64,000 bases of DNA, taken from JAMIFN01 sp964544605. Its GTDB lineage: Bacteria; Pseudomonadota; Gammaproteobacteria; Burkholderiales; Burkholderiaceae_C. The first letter of the stretch is position 1; the number at the start of each line of letters is the position of its first letter. Location of the stretch: positions 1 to 64,000 of the forward strand of contig CAZJBX010000010.1 of the NCBI GenBank assembly GCA_964544605.1. Reading direction: 5' to 3'. The notes beneath the pieces are model-generated. The model was not told the DNA's origin and did not search any database. It saw nothing but the letters and a program-made list of their open reading frames with translations. Below, piece after piece: positions 35,002-42,517 of this stretch. The position numbers and the translations under genes are program-made.

Positions 35002-36057
35002 ATGAATCAAAAAAGCATTTATGTGTATGCGCCCAGCGGCGCAGTGCGCGACAAAACCAGTTACCGCCGCAGCCTCAAGCATTTGCAAAAATTGGGCTAT
35101 GCGGTGCAGGCCGATGAAGCGGCCCTGCTGCGGGTGCAGCGTTTTGCGGGCGATGACGCCACGCGCTTGGCCGCCATTGGGCGAGCGGCGGCGGCGGGCG
35201 CTGATTTGGCCCTGATTGCCCGTGGCGGCTATGGCTTGACACGGCTGCTGCCGCATATTGATTACGCCGCTGTGGGCCAGAGCATTGCCAATGGCACGGC
35301 GTGGATGGGCTTTAGCGACTTCACCGCCTTGCAACTGGCGCTGCTGGCGCAATTGGGTGTGGGGCAGGGCAGCCACACTTGGGCGGGCCTGTCTTTGTGT
35401 GACGATGTGGCCGGCCTGCGCTGCGAGGATGGCCAGCCCGATGAAGTCACCTTAGCCTGCATGGAAGATGTGATTTGGCACCATGCCGAGGGCGCAGGTT
35501 GGCGCATGAGCGCGGCCCAAGGCCGCCAATGGCTGGCCAGCGGTGGCGCTGAAACCCTGCAAATTGAACAAGCGCCGCTGTGGGGTGGCAATTTGTGCGT
35601 GCTCACGGCCTTGCTGGGCACGCCTTACTTCCCCGATTTCAAAGACGCGCAGCGCGGCGTGGGCGGCGGCATTTTGTTTTTAGAAGATGTGGCCGAGCAC
35701 CCCTACCGCATCGAGCGCATGCTGACCCAGCTTTTGCACGCAGGCGTGTTGGCGCAGCAGCGGGCCATTGTGTTGGGCGCTTTCAATGACTACACACTCT
35801 CGCCGCACGACAAAGGCTTTGATATGCGTACCGTGGTGGCTTGGCTGCGGGCGCAATTGCCGCAAGTGCCCGTGTTGGAGGGCCTGCCCTTTGGCCATAT
35901 TGACACCAAGGTTTGCCTGCCTGTGGGCCTGCGGGTCGATTTGCACCTAGAGGGCCGCGATGTGCTGCTGCTGTGGGAGCCGCCCGGCGGCCATGCCCAT
36001 GCCCATGCCCATGTTTGCGGCGCAGACTGCGACGGAGAACACCACCATGCCCATTGA
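35002..36057 (+). CDS. ldcA: LD-carboxypeptidase (peptidase S66) with a His-rich C-terminal tail
   Basis: Removes the terminal D-Ala from tetrapeptides during murein recycling in the cytoplasm. The 351-residue protein has the N-terminal domain with ARGGYGLTRLLPHI and the nucleophile segment MGFSDFTALQL. The C-terminal domain has GGNLCVLTALLGTPYFPDF and GLPFGHI, with the catalytic Glu and His regions. From about residue 330 the last 20 or so residues contain eight His and two Cys (GGHAHAHAHVCG then HHHAH), which is not part of the S66 fold and looks metal-binding. ATG at 35002 is preferred over 34993 because of the -10-like hexamer. It overlaps the next gene by 11 nt. Confidence 0.92.
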   Translation: MNQKSIYVYAPSGAVRDKTSYRRSLKHLQKLGYAVQADEAALLRVQRFAGDDATRLAAIGRAAAAGADLALIARGGYGLTRLLPHIDYAAVGQSIANGTAWMGFSDFTALQLALLAQLGVGQGSHTWAGLSLCDDVAGLRCEDGQPDEVTLACMEDVIWHHAEGAGWRMSAAQGRQWLASGGAETLQIEQAPLWGGNLCVLTALLGTPYFPDFKDAQRGVGGGILFLEDVAEHPYRIERMLTQLLHAGVLAQQRAIVLGAFNDYTLSPHDKGFDMRTVVAWLRAQLPQVPVLEGLPFGHIDTKVCLPVGLRVDLHLEGRDVLLLWEPPGGHAHAHAHVCGADCDGEHHHAH

Positions 36058-36616
36058 ATCAAGCCGCCCTTTGTCTGTGGCCGTATTCTGCGGCTCGCGC
36101 ACGGGGCACAAGCCCATTTACGCCGAGGTCGCCGCGCAAGTGGGCCGTTTTCTCGCTGAGCAGGACGTGCGTGTGGTGTATGGCGGCGGTGGCGCGGGCC
36201 TGATGCGGGTGGTGGCCGATAGCGCCTTGGCCGCAGGCGGGCAGGTGCTGGGCATCATCCCTGAGGCGCTGGAGCAGTTGGAGCACGCCCACCGTGGCCT
36301 GAGCGAGCTGCGGGTGGTGGCCACCATGCGCGAGCGCAAGGCGCAAATGGCGGCTGAATCGGATGCCTTTATCAGCTTGGCAGGCGGCATTGGCACTTTA
36401 GAAGAGCTGGCCGAAATGTGGACCTTGAACATGCTGGGCTACCAGCACAAGCCCATGGCCTTGCTCAATACCGAAGGCTATTACGACGACTTGGCCCGCT
36501 ATTTTGAGGGCGTGGTGGCGCAAGGTTTTGCCGATGCCCAGCCCATGGCCCTGCTGCGCATGGGCACAGAACCCATTGCCCTTTTGCAAGAGCTGCTGGC
36601 GCAGATTAAGCCCTAA
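36047..36616 (+). CDS. LOG family protein (TIGR00730; nucleoside monophosphate phosphoribohydrolase-like)
   Basis: A 189-residue Rossmann-like protein. Members of this family cleave the N-glycosidic bond of cytokinin riboside or purine monophosphates. Seen are VAVFCGSRTGHKPIYA, VVYGGGGAGLMRVVADSAL, MRERKAQMA and LAGGIGTLEELAEMWT. The usual PGGxGTxxE motif has Ala in place of Pro here. ATG at 36047 starts inside the end of the LD-carboxypeptidase gene, so translation is probably coupled. The biological substrate in this organism is unknown. Confidence 0.9.
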   Translation: MPIESSRPLSVAVFCGSRTGHKPIYAEVAAQVGRFLAEQDVRVVYGGGGAGLMRVVADSALAAGGQVLGIIPEALEQLEHAHRGLSELRVVATMRERKAQMAAESDAFISLAGGIGTLEELAEMWTLNMLGYQHKPMALLNTEGYYDDLARYFEGVVAQGFADAQPMALLRMGTEPIALLQELLAQIKP

Positions 36617-37071
36617 GTTGCTGCGTTTAGCTGCTGCGCCACGGCCTGCACCGCCAAGACATAGCCTGCCGTGCCCAAGCCTGCGATTACGCCATGCACG
36701 GCGGCTGACAAATACGAGTGGTGGCGGAACGCCTCACGCGTGAAGGTGTTGCTGATGTGCAGCTCAATCTTGTAGCAATCGAGGGCCTTCAGTGCATCAT
36801 GCAGGGCCACAGAAGTGTGGGTATAAGCGCCCGCATTGATGATGAGGCCGGCCATCTGCCCCTGCTGGTGCAGGGCCACGGCCTCATGCAACCAATCGAC
36901 CAATTGGCCCTCGTGGTTGCTCTGCTCAAAGCGCAAGGCCAAGCCGGCCTGTGTCGCCGTCTGCTGGCACTGGACCTGCACATCGGCCAAAGTCGTGGCG
37001 CCGTAAATATGCGGCTCGCGCTGGCCCAAAAGATTGAGATTGGGGCCGTTGAGGATGAAAATTTGCTTCAT
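36613..37071 (-). CDS. aroQ: 3-Dehydroquinate dehydratase, type II
   Basis: Third step of the shikimate pathway. It has 152 residues, the normal length. Signatures: LNGPNLNLLGQREPHIYG, INAGAYTHTSVALHDAL, and HISNTFTREAFRHHSYLS (catalytic His and Arg region). It converges with and overlaps the LOG gene by 4 nt at the 3' ends. In many relatives aroQ is followed by accB-accC; here it stands alone. Confidence 0.96.
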   Translation of the reverse strand: MKQIFILNGPNLNLLGQREPHIYGATTLADVQVQCQQTATQAGLALRFEQSNHEGQLVDWLHEAVALHQQGQMAGLIINAGAYTHTSVALHDALKALDCYKIELHISNTFTREAFRHHSYLSAAVHGVIAGLGTAGYVLAVQAVAQQLNAAT

Positions 37072-37214
37072 AAAGGCGAAAGGGCTGAAAAAAACGAAGG
37101 CTAGGGCATTCTAGGGCAAGCCCTAGGTGCTGCTGGCCGCAGCAGGGGCCAGCTTTGCGCTACAGTAGCGTTATATCTTGCTTGAATCCTCCCTCCACCC
37201 AGACAGGATGCTTT

Positions 37215-37661
37215 ATGAGCTCACCGCAATCCGTTCCTTTTTCCAATACCTCGCACGCCTCTTTGTTCGGTCATTCGCGCAATGCGCCCTTGGTGGGCGG
37301 CAACACGCTCTCAGGCGGCGCAGCGCGCCCCAGCGTGATTCAGTTGGCCATCAAAGAAAAAGCCGCCCTGTATGCGGCTTACATCTCGCAATTCACTGAT
37401 GGCGGCATCTTCATCCCTTCCAATAAAGACTACCAACTGGGCGATGATGTCTATGTGCTCATGACCCTGCCTGACGACCCCATTCGCTACCCTGTGGCTG
37501 GCAAAGTCGCTTGGATTACGCCCAAAGGCGTATCAGGCAATCGCAGCCCAGGGATTGGCGTGCGCTTTCCCAGCGATGAAAAAACCGTGCAGCTCAAAGT
37601 CAAAATTGAGCAAATTTTGGCTGGGCATTTGGGCTCTGAGCGCCAAACCCAAACCATGTAA
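37215..37661 (+). CDS. pilZ: PilZ domain protein (type IV pilus assembly type)
   Basis: A 148-residue protein with an N-terminal disordered stretch of about 40 residues and a PilZ domain at about 45-140. Seen are VIQLAIKEKAALYAAYISQFTDGGIF, LMTLPDDPIRYPVAGKVAWITPKG and GIGVRFPSDE. The RxxxR c-di-GMP motif is not evident (RPSVIQ only), as in the pilus-assembly PilZ subgroup, which works without c-di-GMP. The final ILAGHLGSERQTQTM is the usual C-terminus of this group. The start MSSPQSVPFS at 37215 has AGGATG upstream. holB and tatD, its frequent neighbours, are absent. Confidence 0.87.
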   Translation: MSSPQSVPFSNTSHASLFGHSRNAPLVGGNTLSGGAARPSVIQLAIKEKAALYAAYISQFTDGGIFIPSNKDYQLGDDVYVLMTLPDDPIRYPVAGKVAWITPKGVSGNRSPGIGVRFPSDEKTVQLKVKIEQILAGHLGSERQTQTM

Positions 37662-37666
37662 ACCCA

Positions 37667-37723
37667 CAGCAGTGGCCGCTTCAGGCACTGCTGTTGAATT
37701 GGCCCAAGCTGCTTCGGCAGCTT
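37667..37723 (+). terminator. Two consecutive hairpins after pilZ
   Basis: CAGCAGTG/CACTGCTG (37667-37674, 37686-37693) is followed by a UUCG-loop hairpin AAGCTGC-TTCG-GCAGCTT (37706-37723). Neither has a long T-run, so termination is likely but could be partial. Confidence 0.55.
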
Positions 37724-37804
37724 CTTGCATTTCAGGGCCGTGCCTGAATTCTTTTCCCCATTGGCAGGCTTTGACCTGACCGCCCTGTTTTTGACTGTTG
37801 CCCC

Positions 37805-38473
37805 ATGCGCCTCGCTTTATTTGACCTTGACCACACCTTATTGCCACTGGATTCGGATCACGCTTGGGGCGACTTTGCCATCAGCTTGGGCTGGCACGAT
37901 GAGGCCGCATTCCGCGCTGCCAATGACCGCTTTTATGACCAATACAAAATGGGCGTGTTGAATTTGGCCGAATACATCGCCTTCACTACAGAGGGCATCC
38001 GTGAACGAGGCCCAGAAGCCGCTGCTGCCGCGCACCAGCGCTTCATGCAAGAGCGCATCCGTCCCGCCATTTTGCCTCCAGCCCTTGATTTGATTGCCCG
38101 CCACCGCCAAGCGGGCGACACCTTGGTTTTGATTACCGCGACCAATGAATTTGTGACCCGCCCCATTGCCGCCGAGCTGGGCTTTGAGCACTTATTGGCA
38201 GTTGAGCTAGAAAAAGACGCGCAAGGTTGGTACAACGGCAAAATTCATGGCGTGCCCTCCTTCCGAGAAGGCAAAATCACCCGTTTGCAAGCTTGGTTGG
38301 CCGAACGCGGCAGCCGCCTAGAGGACGCACAAAGCAGCGTCTTCTACAGCGACAGCATCAACGATTTGCCCCTGCTTGAAGCCGTGCAAACGCCGGTGGC
38401 CACCAACCCCGATGCGTCCCTGCGCCAGATTGCCCAAGAGCGCGATTGGCAGATTCTGGATTTGTTCGCCTAA
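37805..38473 (+). CDS. HAD superfamily phosphatase (subfamily IB)
   Basis: A 222-residue phosphohydrolase. Motif I is FDLDHTLLPLDSD (nucleophile Asp7), motif II is LITATNEFVTRP, and motif III/IV are KITRLQAWL and YSDSINDLPLLE. This pattern matches the SerB/HAD-IB group that is common in Burkholderiales. The substrate is not clear; phosphoserine, histidinol phosphate and phosphatidylglycerol phosphate have been assigned to relatives. No ribosome site is obvious before ATG at 37805. Confidence 0.87.
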   Translation: MRLALFDLDHTLLPLDSDHAWGDFAISLGWHDEAAFRAANDRFYDQYKMGVLNLAEYIAFTTEGIRERGPEAAAAAHQRFMQERIRPAILPPALDLIARHRQAGDTLVLITATNEFVTRPIAAELGFEHLLAVELEKDAQGWYNGKIHGVPSFREGKITRLQAWLAERGSRLEDAQSSVFYSDSINDLPLLEAVQTPVATNPDASLRQIAQERDWQILDLFA

Positions 38474-38513
38474 GCTGATTCGGGCTTTTAAGCCCATTTG
38501 AAAGGACTCCTGT

Positions 38514-39686
38514 ATGAGTACCATGGAGCGTTTGCTGCGTTTGATGGCCGATAAAAAAGCCTCAGACATTTACCTTGCACCTGCTGCGCCAGCGACTTTG
38601 CGCATCAATGGCGTGGCCATCCCCATCAACAACCAAGCCTTGCCGCCGAATGTGGTGCCCATGCTGCTGTCTGAGATTTTGCCGGGTGAACGGGTGCAAG
38701 AGCTCGAACGCACGGGCGAGTTGAATGTGGGGCATGAGTTAGAGGGCGTGGGCAACTTTCGTATCAGCGCCATGCGCCAGCGTGGCCATTACTCGGCTGT
38801 GATTCGCTACATCCCCCGTGAGATTCCGCCCCTAGAGAGCCTGAATGTGCCGCAAAAGCTCACCGAATTGGTGATGGAAAAACGCGGCCTGATTTTGATG
38901 GTGGGGGCGACTGGGGCGGGTAAATCCACCACACTCGCGGCCATGCTGGACTACCGCAATATGCGCCAAACGGGGCATATCTTGACGGTGGAAGACCCGA
39001 TTGAATTTTTGTTCACGAATAAAAAATCCATCGTCAATCAACGCGAGGTTGGAACCGATACCGAAAGCTTGGAAATGGGCCTGAAAAACGCCCTGCGCCA
39101 AGCACCCGATGTGATTCTGATTGGCGAAATCCGTGACCGCGCCACCATGACGGCGGCCATTTCTTACGCCCAATCTGGGCATTTGTGCTTGGCCACCATG
39201 CACGCCAACAACTCCTACCACGCCCTCAACCGCATTCTCAGCTTCTATCCCGTTGAAGTGCGCCCGACCATGCTGGGGGATTTGGCCGCTGCGCTCAAAG
39301 CCATCGTCAGCCAGCGCCTGCTGCGCACGCTGGAAGGCACGCGCGCGCCCGCTTGCGAGGTCTTGCTGAACTCGCGTTTGGTCTCAGACATGATTGAAGC
39401 AGGTGATTTTGCTGGGGTGAAAGAGGCGCTGGAGAAATCCATGGCCGAAGGCTCGCAAACCTTTGAGGACGACATCGCCCGCATGATTCGCTTGGACATG
39501 GTGGACCAAAAAGAGGGTCTGATTCACTCCGATTCGCCGACCAACCTGATGTGGAAGCTGGGCAACCAAGCGCCCGCGCCAGGCGACACCAGCTTCAGCC
39601 TGCTCGATACCGAGCTGGCCGCCAAGCACGAGAGCGAAATGGGCGATATGCCGCAATTTACAGAACTTGTTTTGGATGTGGACTGA
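38514..39686 (+). CDS. pilU: Type IV pilus retraction ATPase PilU
   Basis: Accessory retraction motor of type IV pili, working with PilT. The 390-residue protein has an N-terminal PAS-like part and the RecA-like ATPase: Walker A MVGATGAGKSTTLAAML, Asp box TVEDPIEFLF, Walker B PDVILIGEIRDRATM, His box HLCLATMHANN. The extended C-terminus ending SEMGDMPQFTELVLDVD is more PilU-like than PilT-like. pilT, normally just upstream, is absent. AAAGGACTCCTGT precedes the start. The last base overlaps the trmB start. Confidence 0.92.
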   Translation: MSTMERLLRLMADKKASDIYLAPAAPATLRINGVAIPINNQALPPNVVPMLLSEILPGERVQELERTGELNVGHELEGVGNFRISAMRQRGHYSAVIRYIPREIPPLESLNVPQKLTELVMEKRGLILMVGATGAGKSTTLAAMLDYRNMRQTGHILTVEDPIEFLFTNKKSIVNQREVGTDTESLEMGLKNALRQAPDVILIGEIRDRATMTAAISYAQSGHLCLATMHANNSYHALNRILSFYPVEVRPTMLGDLAAALKAIVSQRLLRTLEGTRAPACEVLLNSRLVSDMIEAGDFAGVKEALEKSMAEGSQTFEDDIARMIRLDMVDQKEGLIHSDSPTNLMWKLGNQAPAPGDTSFSLLDTELAAKHESEMGDMPQFTELVLDVD

Positions 39687-40480
39687 TGCAAAGCAGCCCT
39701 GAACCCCGCGACACCGCCGCAACAAAGACCGCGCAGGCCAGCGCCACCAGCAAAGCCCCCAATCCGCCCATGGGCGCGGATGCAGCGGCTGTGGCGCACC
39801 CACGGCAAATCAAAAGCTTTGTGCGCCGTGCGGGCCGCACCACCCATGCGCAAGAGCGCGCTTATGCCGAGTTTGGTGCGCAGTTTTTGCGCCCCTATCA
39901 AACCGAGCCGATGGCGCCTGCCAGCCTGTTTGCGCCTGAGCGGGCGGCCTTGCCTGTGGTGCTTGAAATCGGCTTTGGCATGGGCGAAACCACAGCCCAT
40001 ATTGCCCAAGTGCTGCCCGATGTGAACTTCATCTGCTGCGAGGTGCATGAGCCGGGCGTGGGCGCTTTGCTCAAACGCGCTGGCGAGGGCGGGCTGGACA
40101 ACATCCGCATCGTTGCGCATGACGCTGTAGAAGTGCTGGAGCACATGCTGCCCGAGGCCAGCTTGGATGGCTTGCACCTTTTCTTCCCCGACCCTTGGCA
40201 CAAAAAACGCCACAACAAGCGCCGCTTGGTGCAAGCACCTTTTGTGGCCAAGCTGCTGGCGCGGCTCAAACCCGGCGCTTACATCCATATGGCCACCGAT
40301 TGGCAGCCCTATGCCGAGCAAATGCTGGCGGTGCTCAGTGCCGAGGCGGCCTTAGAAAACACCGCCAACAGCGCCGATGGCTATGCCGAAAAGCCGCATT
40401 ACCGTCGCCTGACCAAGTTTGAAAACAGGGGCATCAAGCTCGGCCACGGCGTTTGGGATTTGGTCTTTCGCAAGCGCTAA
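39686..40480 (+). CDS. trmB: tRNA (guanosine(46)-N7)-methyltransferase
   Basis: Methylates G46 in the tRNA variable loop using SAM. The 264-residue protein has an N-terminal low-complexity extension of about 45 residues, then the methyltransferase core: VVLEIGFGMGETTAHIA (SAM loop), HLFFPDPWHKKRHNKRRL (signature, catalytic Asp), and TKFENRGIKLGHGVWDL at the end. The start ATG overlaps the pilU stop in TGATG, implying translational coupling. Confidence 0.95.
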   Translation: MQSSPEPRDTAATKTAQASATSKAPNPPMGADAAAVAHPRQIKSFVRRAGRTTHAQERAYAEFGAQFLRPYQTEPMAPASLFAPERAALPVVLEIGFGMGETTAHIAQVLPDVNFICCEVHEPGVGALLKRAGEGGLDNIRIVAHDAVEVLEHMLPEASLDGLHLFFPDPWHKKRHNKRRLVQAPFVAKLLARLKPGAYIHMATDWQPYAEQMLAVLSAEAALENTANSADGYAEKPHYRRLTKFENRGIKLGHGVWDLVFRKR

Positions 40481-40584
40481 ACGCCGCGCCTGTGGCGAAA
40501 CATCCAAACGGGGGATAAGGCCAGCCGCCCAAGGGCTTAAAATCCCCTTCTATACCCTTCATAAAAACAAACTTTGGAGTCCGC

Positions 40585-41535
40585 ATGAGCACTTGGAATA
40601 AACCCCTGCCATACCCCACCAAAATCAGCCAGCCTTATTGGGATGGCCTGAAAAACCACGAAGTGCATTTGCAGCAATGCCAAGACTGCCAAGGCTGGGT
40701 CTTCTTCCCCCGTGCCCATTGCAGCCACTGCGGCTCTGCGAATTTGGCTTGGAAAAAGGTCAGCGGTGAGGCCGAGCTTTACACCTACACCACGGCCCGC
40801 ATCCCCACCATGCCCGAATTCACTGACGAAGCGCCGCAGCAATTGGCCGTTGTCAAACTGGCTGAAGGCGTGCATGTGAACACCAATTTGGTCGGCATTG
40901 CACCTGAAGACATCCAAATTGGCATGAAGCTGCGCCCCGTATTTGATGAGCGCCCCGGTGCGCAAACTATTTTGCGCTACACGGCCGTGAATTCAGACCA
41001 CCCTAGCGTCATCCAAGCCGAGGCCGTCGAGCAAGAAGCCGCGCCCGCTGAGGCCGCGCCTGAAATCGAAAAGCGCCAAGTCAGCGCCAAGAGCTTGGAA
41101 GACATGCAAAGCCTAGTGACTGATGAGTGGAGCGGCTGGTCCAACACCGTTACCATCACCCAAGAGCTGATCAATGAGTTTGCTGAGCTGTCTGGCGACA
41201 ACTACTGGATCCACACCGATCCAGAAAAATGCAAAACCATGAGCCCCTTTGGTATGCCCATTGCCCAAGGCAATTTGACCTTGGTGCTGGTGAGCAAAAT
41301 GCAAGTGCCTATGAACTGGGAGGCCACAGGCTTTACCAATATGGTGAACTACGGCTCATCCAGCCTGCGCTTCATGCAACCCGTGCCTGTGGGCAGCAAA
41401 ATCCACACCCGCAACCGCGTGAAAAGCGTGGAGCAGCTCAAAGCGGGCATCATGCTGACGCTGGAGATTGCCACCCATGTGGTCGGCCTGGACAAGCCCT
41501 CTGTGCTCAACGAGTTGATGATTCTGTACATGTAA
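40585..41535 (+). CDS. DUF35 zinc-ribbon/OB-fold plus MaoC-like hydratase fusion
   Basis: A 316-residue two-domain protein. Residues 1-140 form a DUF35-type unit with a zinc ribbon (Cys32, Cys35, Cys46, Cys49) and an OB fold, a type that usually partners thiolases or acyl-CoA hydratases. An Ala/Glu linker follows (about 148-165). Residues 170-316 are a MaoC hot-dog domain with SGDNYWIHTDPEKCKTMSPF, keeping the Asp/His pair expected for hydratase activity, then GMPIAQGNL. ACTTTGGAGTCCGC precedes the start. No thiolase gene is adjacent. A role as an acyl-CoA hydratase in fatty acid or steroid-like breakdown is inference. Confidence 0.85.
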   Translation: MSTWNKPLPYPTKISQPYWDGLKNHEVHLQQCQDCQGWVFFPRAHCSHCGSANLAWKKVSGEAELYTYTTARIPTMPEFTDEAPQQLAVVKLAEGVHVNTNLVGIAPEDIQIGMKLRPVFDERPGAQTILRYTAVNSDHPSVIQAEAVEQEAAPAEAAPEIEKRQVSAKSLEDMQSLVTDEWSGWSNTVTITQELINEFAELSGDNYWIHTDPEKCKTMSPFGMPIAQGNLTLVLVSKMQVPMNWEATGFTNMVNYGSSSLRFMQPVPVGSKIHTRNRVKSVEQLKAGIMLTLEIATHVVGLDKPSVLNELMILYM

Positions 41536-41556
41536 TCAGCGCTTGCGCCCCACAGC

Positions 41557-41589
41557 AAAACCCCCAAGCCTTTCGGTCTTGGGGTTTTT
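41557..41589. terminator. Bidirectional intrinsic terminator
   Basis: Stem CCCCAAG/CTTGGGG (41562-41568, 41578-41584) is preceded by four A and followed by five T, so it can serve the fusion gene on the plus strand and the convergent oxygenase gene on the minus strand. Confidence 0.85.
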
Positions 41590-41607
41590 ATTGGGGCAGG
41601 GCGGGGC

Positions 41608-42387
41608 TTAAAAACTGCGGTAAACCTGCGCGGCGCTGCTGGATGCGGCGCGGCGGGCAATCAAATCGGCAATGGCTGCATCGCCTGTTTGCTCGGCGCT
41701 GGGTGCATAAAGGGCGCGGGCTCTGGGGTCGGCATCGGCTGGCGCAGGGCCGAGGTAATACACCGCCAAGCTTTGCCGAAAAACATGGGGCGGGCAGTGC
41801 AGGGCGCGGCTCATGCCGTGCCAAGCATGGTGGCGGGTGTCAAACAAGACGGCACGATTGAAGCGCGGCGCAATTTCCGTGACCAAGGCACCGGGCTGGG
41901 CACGGCTGGCATCGTTTTGCCAAAGCCCCAAATGGCCGCCATCTTCCTCTTGCAAATGTGGCGAAAGGTAGATGATGAGATTGAGCTTGCGCTGCAAGCC
42001 CAGCTTGGGGTGGATGGAGTAATCCAGATGCGGATTGAGCTTGCCGCCTGCGGCATGGATGTGCCAGCCGCCGCCGTGCAAACCGGGGTCGGGCAGCAGC
42101 GGGCCGTCTTGCAAGGCGGCCGCCAGCGGTGCGATGAATTCGGGCGAATTGAGCCAAGTGAGCACTTGGTAGGTCAGTGGCGGGAAGGCGTGCCAATCGT
42201 TCAGGGCCTTCTTCTGCTCCAGCGGGTTGTCATACACAAACCAGCGTTCGCTGTCGTAAGGTAGAAACTCGGCCGCCAATTGCTGCGCTACCTCTGGCCG
42301 AAAAAAGCCATCGACCACGGTGTGTGCAAAGGGCTGGGCCTGATGGAAGTGGGCCAAGGCTGCGTGCAGGGCGTGGTGCTCAATCAT
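41608..42387 (-). CDS. 2-Oxoglutarate/Fe(II)-dependent oxygenase
   Basis: A 259-residue prolyl-4-hydroxylase-like oxygenase. The iron triad is visible as His120 and Asp122 in PHLDYSIH and His190 in HAWHGM, and Arg204 in FRQSLAVYYL would bind 2-oxoglutarate. The N-terminal VDGFFRPEVAQQLAAEF is also typical. The substrate is unknown; relatives act on protein side chains or small molecules. It lies downstream of etfA but a strong terminator separates them. Confidence 0.87.
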   Translation of the reverse strand: MIEHHALHAALAHFHQAQPFAHTVVDGFFRPEVAQQLAAEFLPYDSERWFVYDNPLEQKKALNDWHAFPPLTYQVLTWLNSPEFIAPLAAALQDGPLLPDPGLHGGGWHIHAAGGKLNPHLDYSIHPKLGLQRKLNLIIYLSPHLQEEDGGHLGLWQNDASRAQPGALVTEIAPRFNRAVLFDTRHHAWHGMSRALHCPPHVFRQSLAVYYLGPAPADADPRARALYAPSAEQTGDAAIADLIARRAASSSAAQVYRSF

Positions 42388-42447
42388 GGGAATTTATGGG
42401 GCTGGCTGGGTGCAAAACAAAGGCCCATCATAGGGCAGTTTGGCCAC

Positions 42448-42473
42448 AAAAAAAGCCAGCCGCTGGGGCTGGC
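42448..42473 (-). terminator. Intrinsic terminator after etfA
   Basis: On the minus strand a perfect 7-bp stem GCCAGCC/GGCTGGC with a short loop is followed by seven T. Confidence 0.9.
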
Positions 42474-42517
42474 TTGGCTCTCGCCTGTGGCGCAGAGCAG
42501 CTTACAGGCAGAGGTGC

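Noticed and set aside
34616..35005. Small open frames between argA and the LD-carboxypeptidase gene
   Set aside because: This segment is RNase P RNA on the minus strand; the frames overlap its conserved core.
35990..36016. Possible CRISPR or microsatellite at the CATGCC repeats
   Set aside because: The CCATGCC repeat lies in frame inside the LD-carboxypeptidase gene and encodes the His-Ala tail. There are no spacers.
37667..37723. Hairpin pair after pilZ as a small RNA gene
   Set aside because: Position right after a stop codon and hairpin shape fit termination better; no promoter is seen for a separate RNA.
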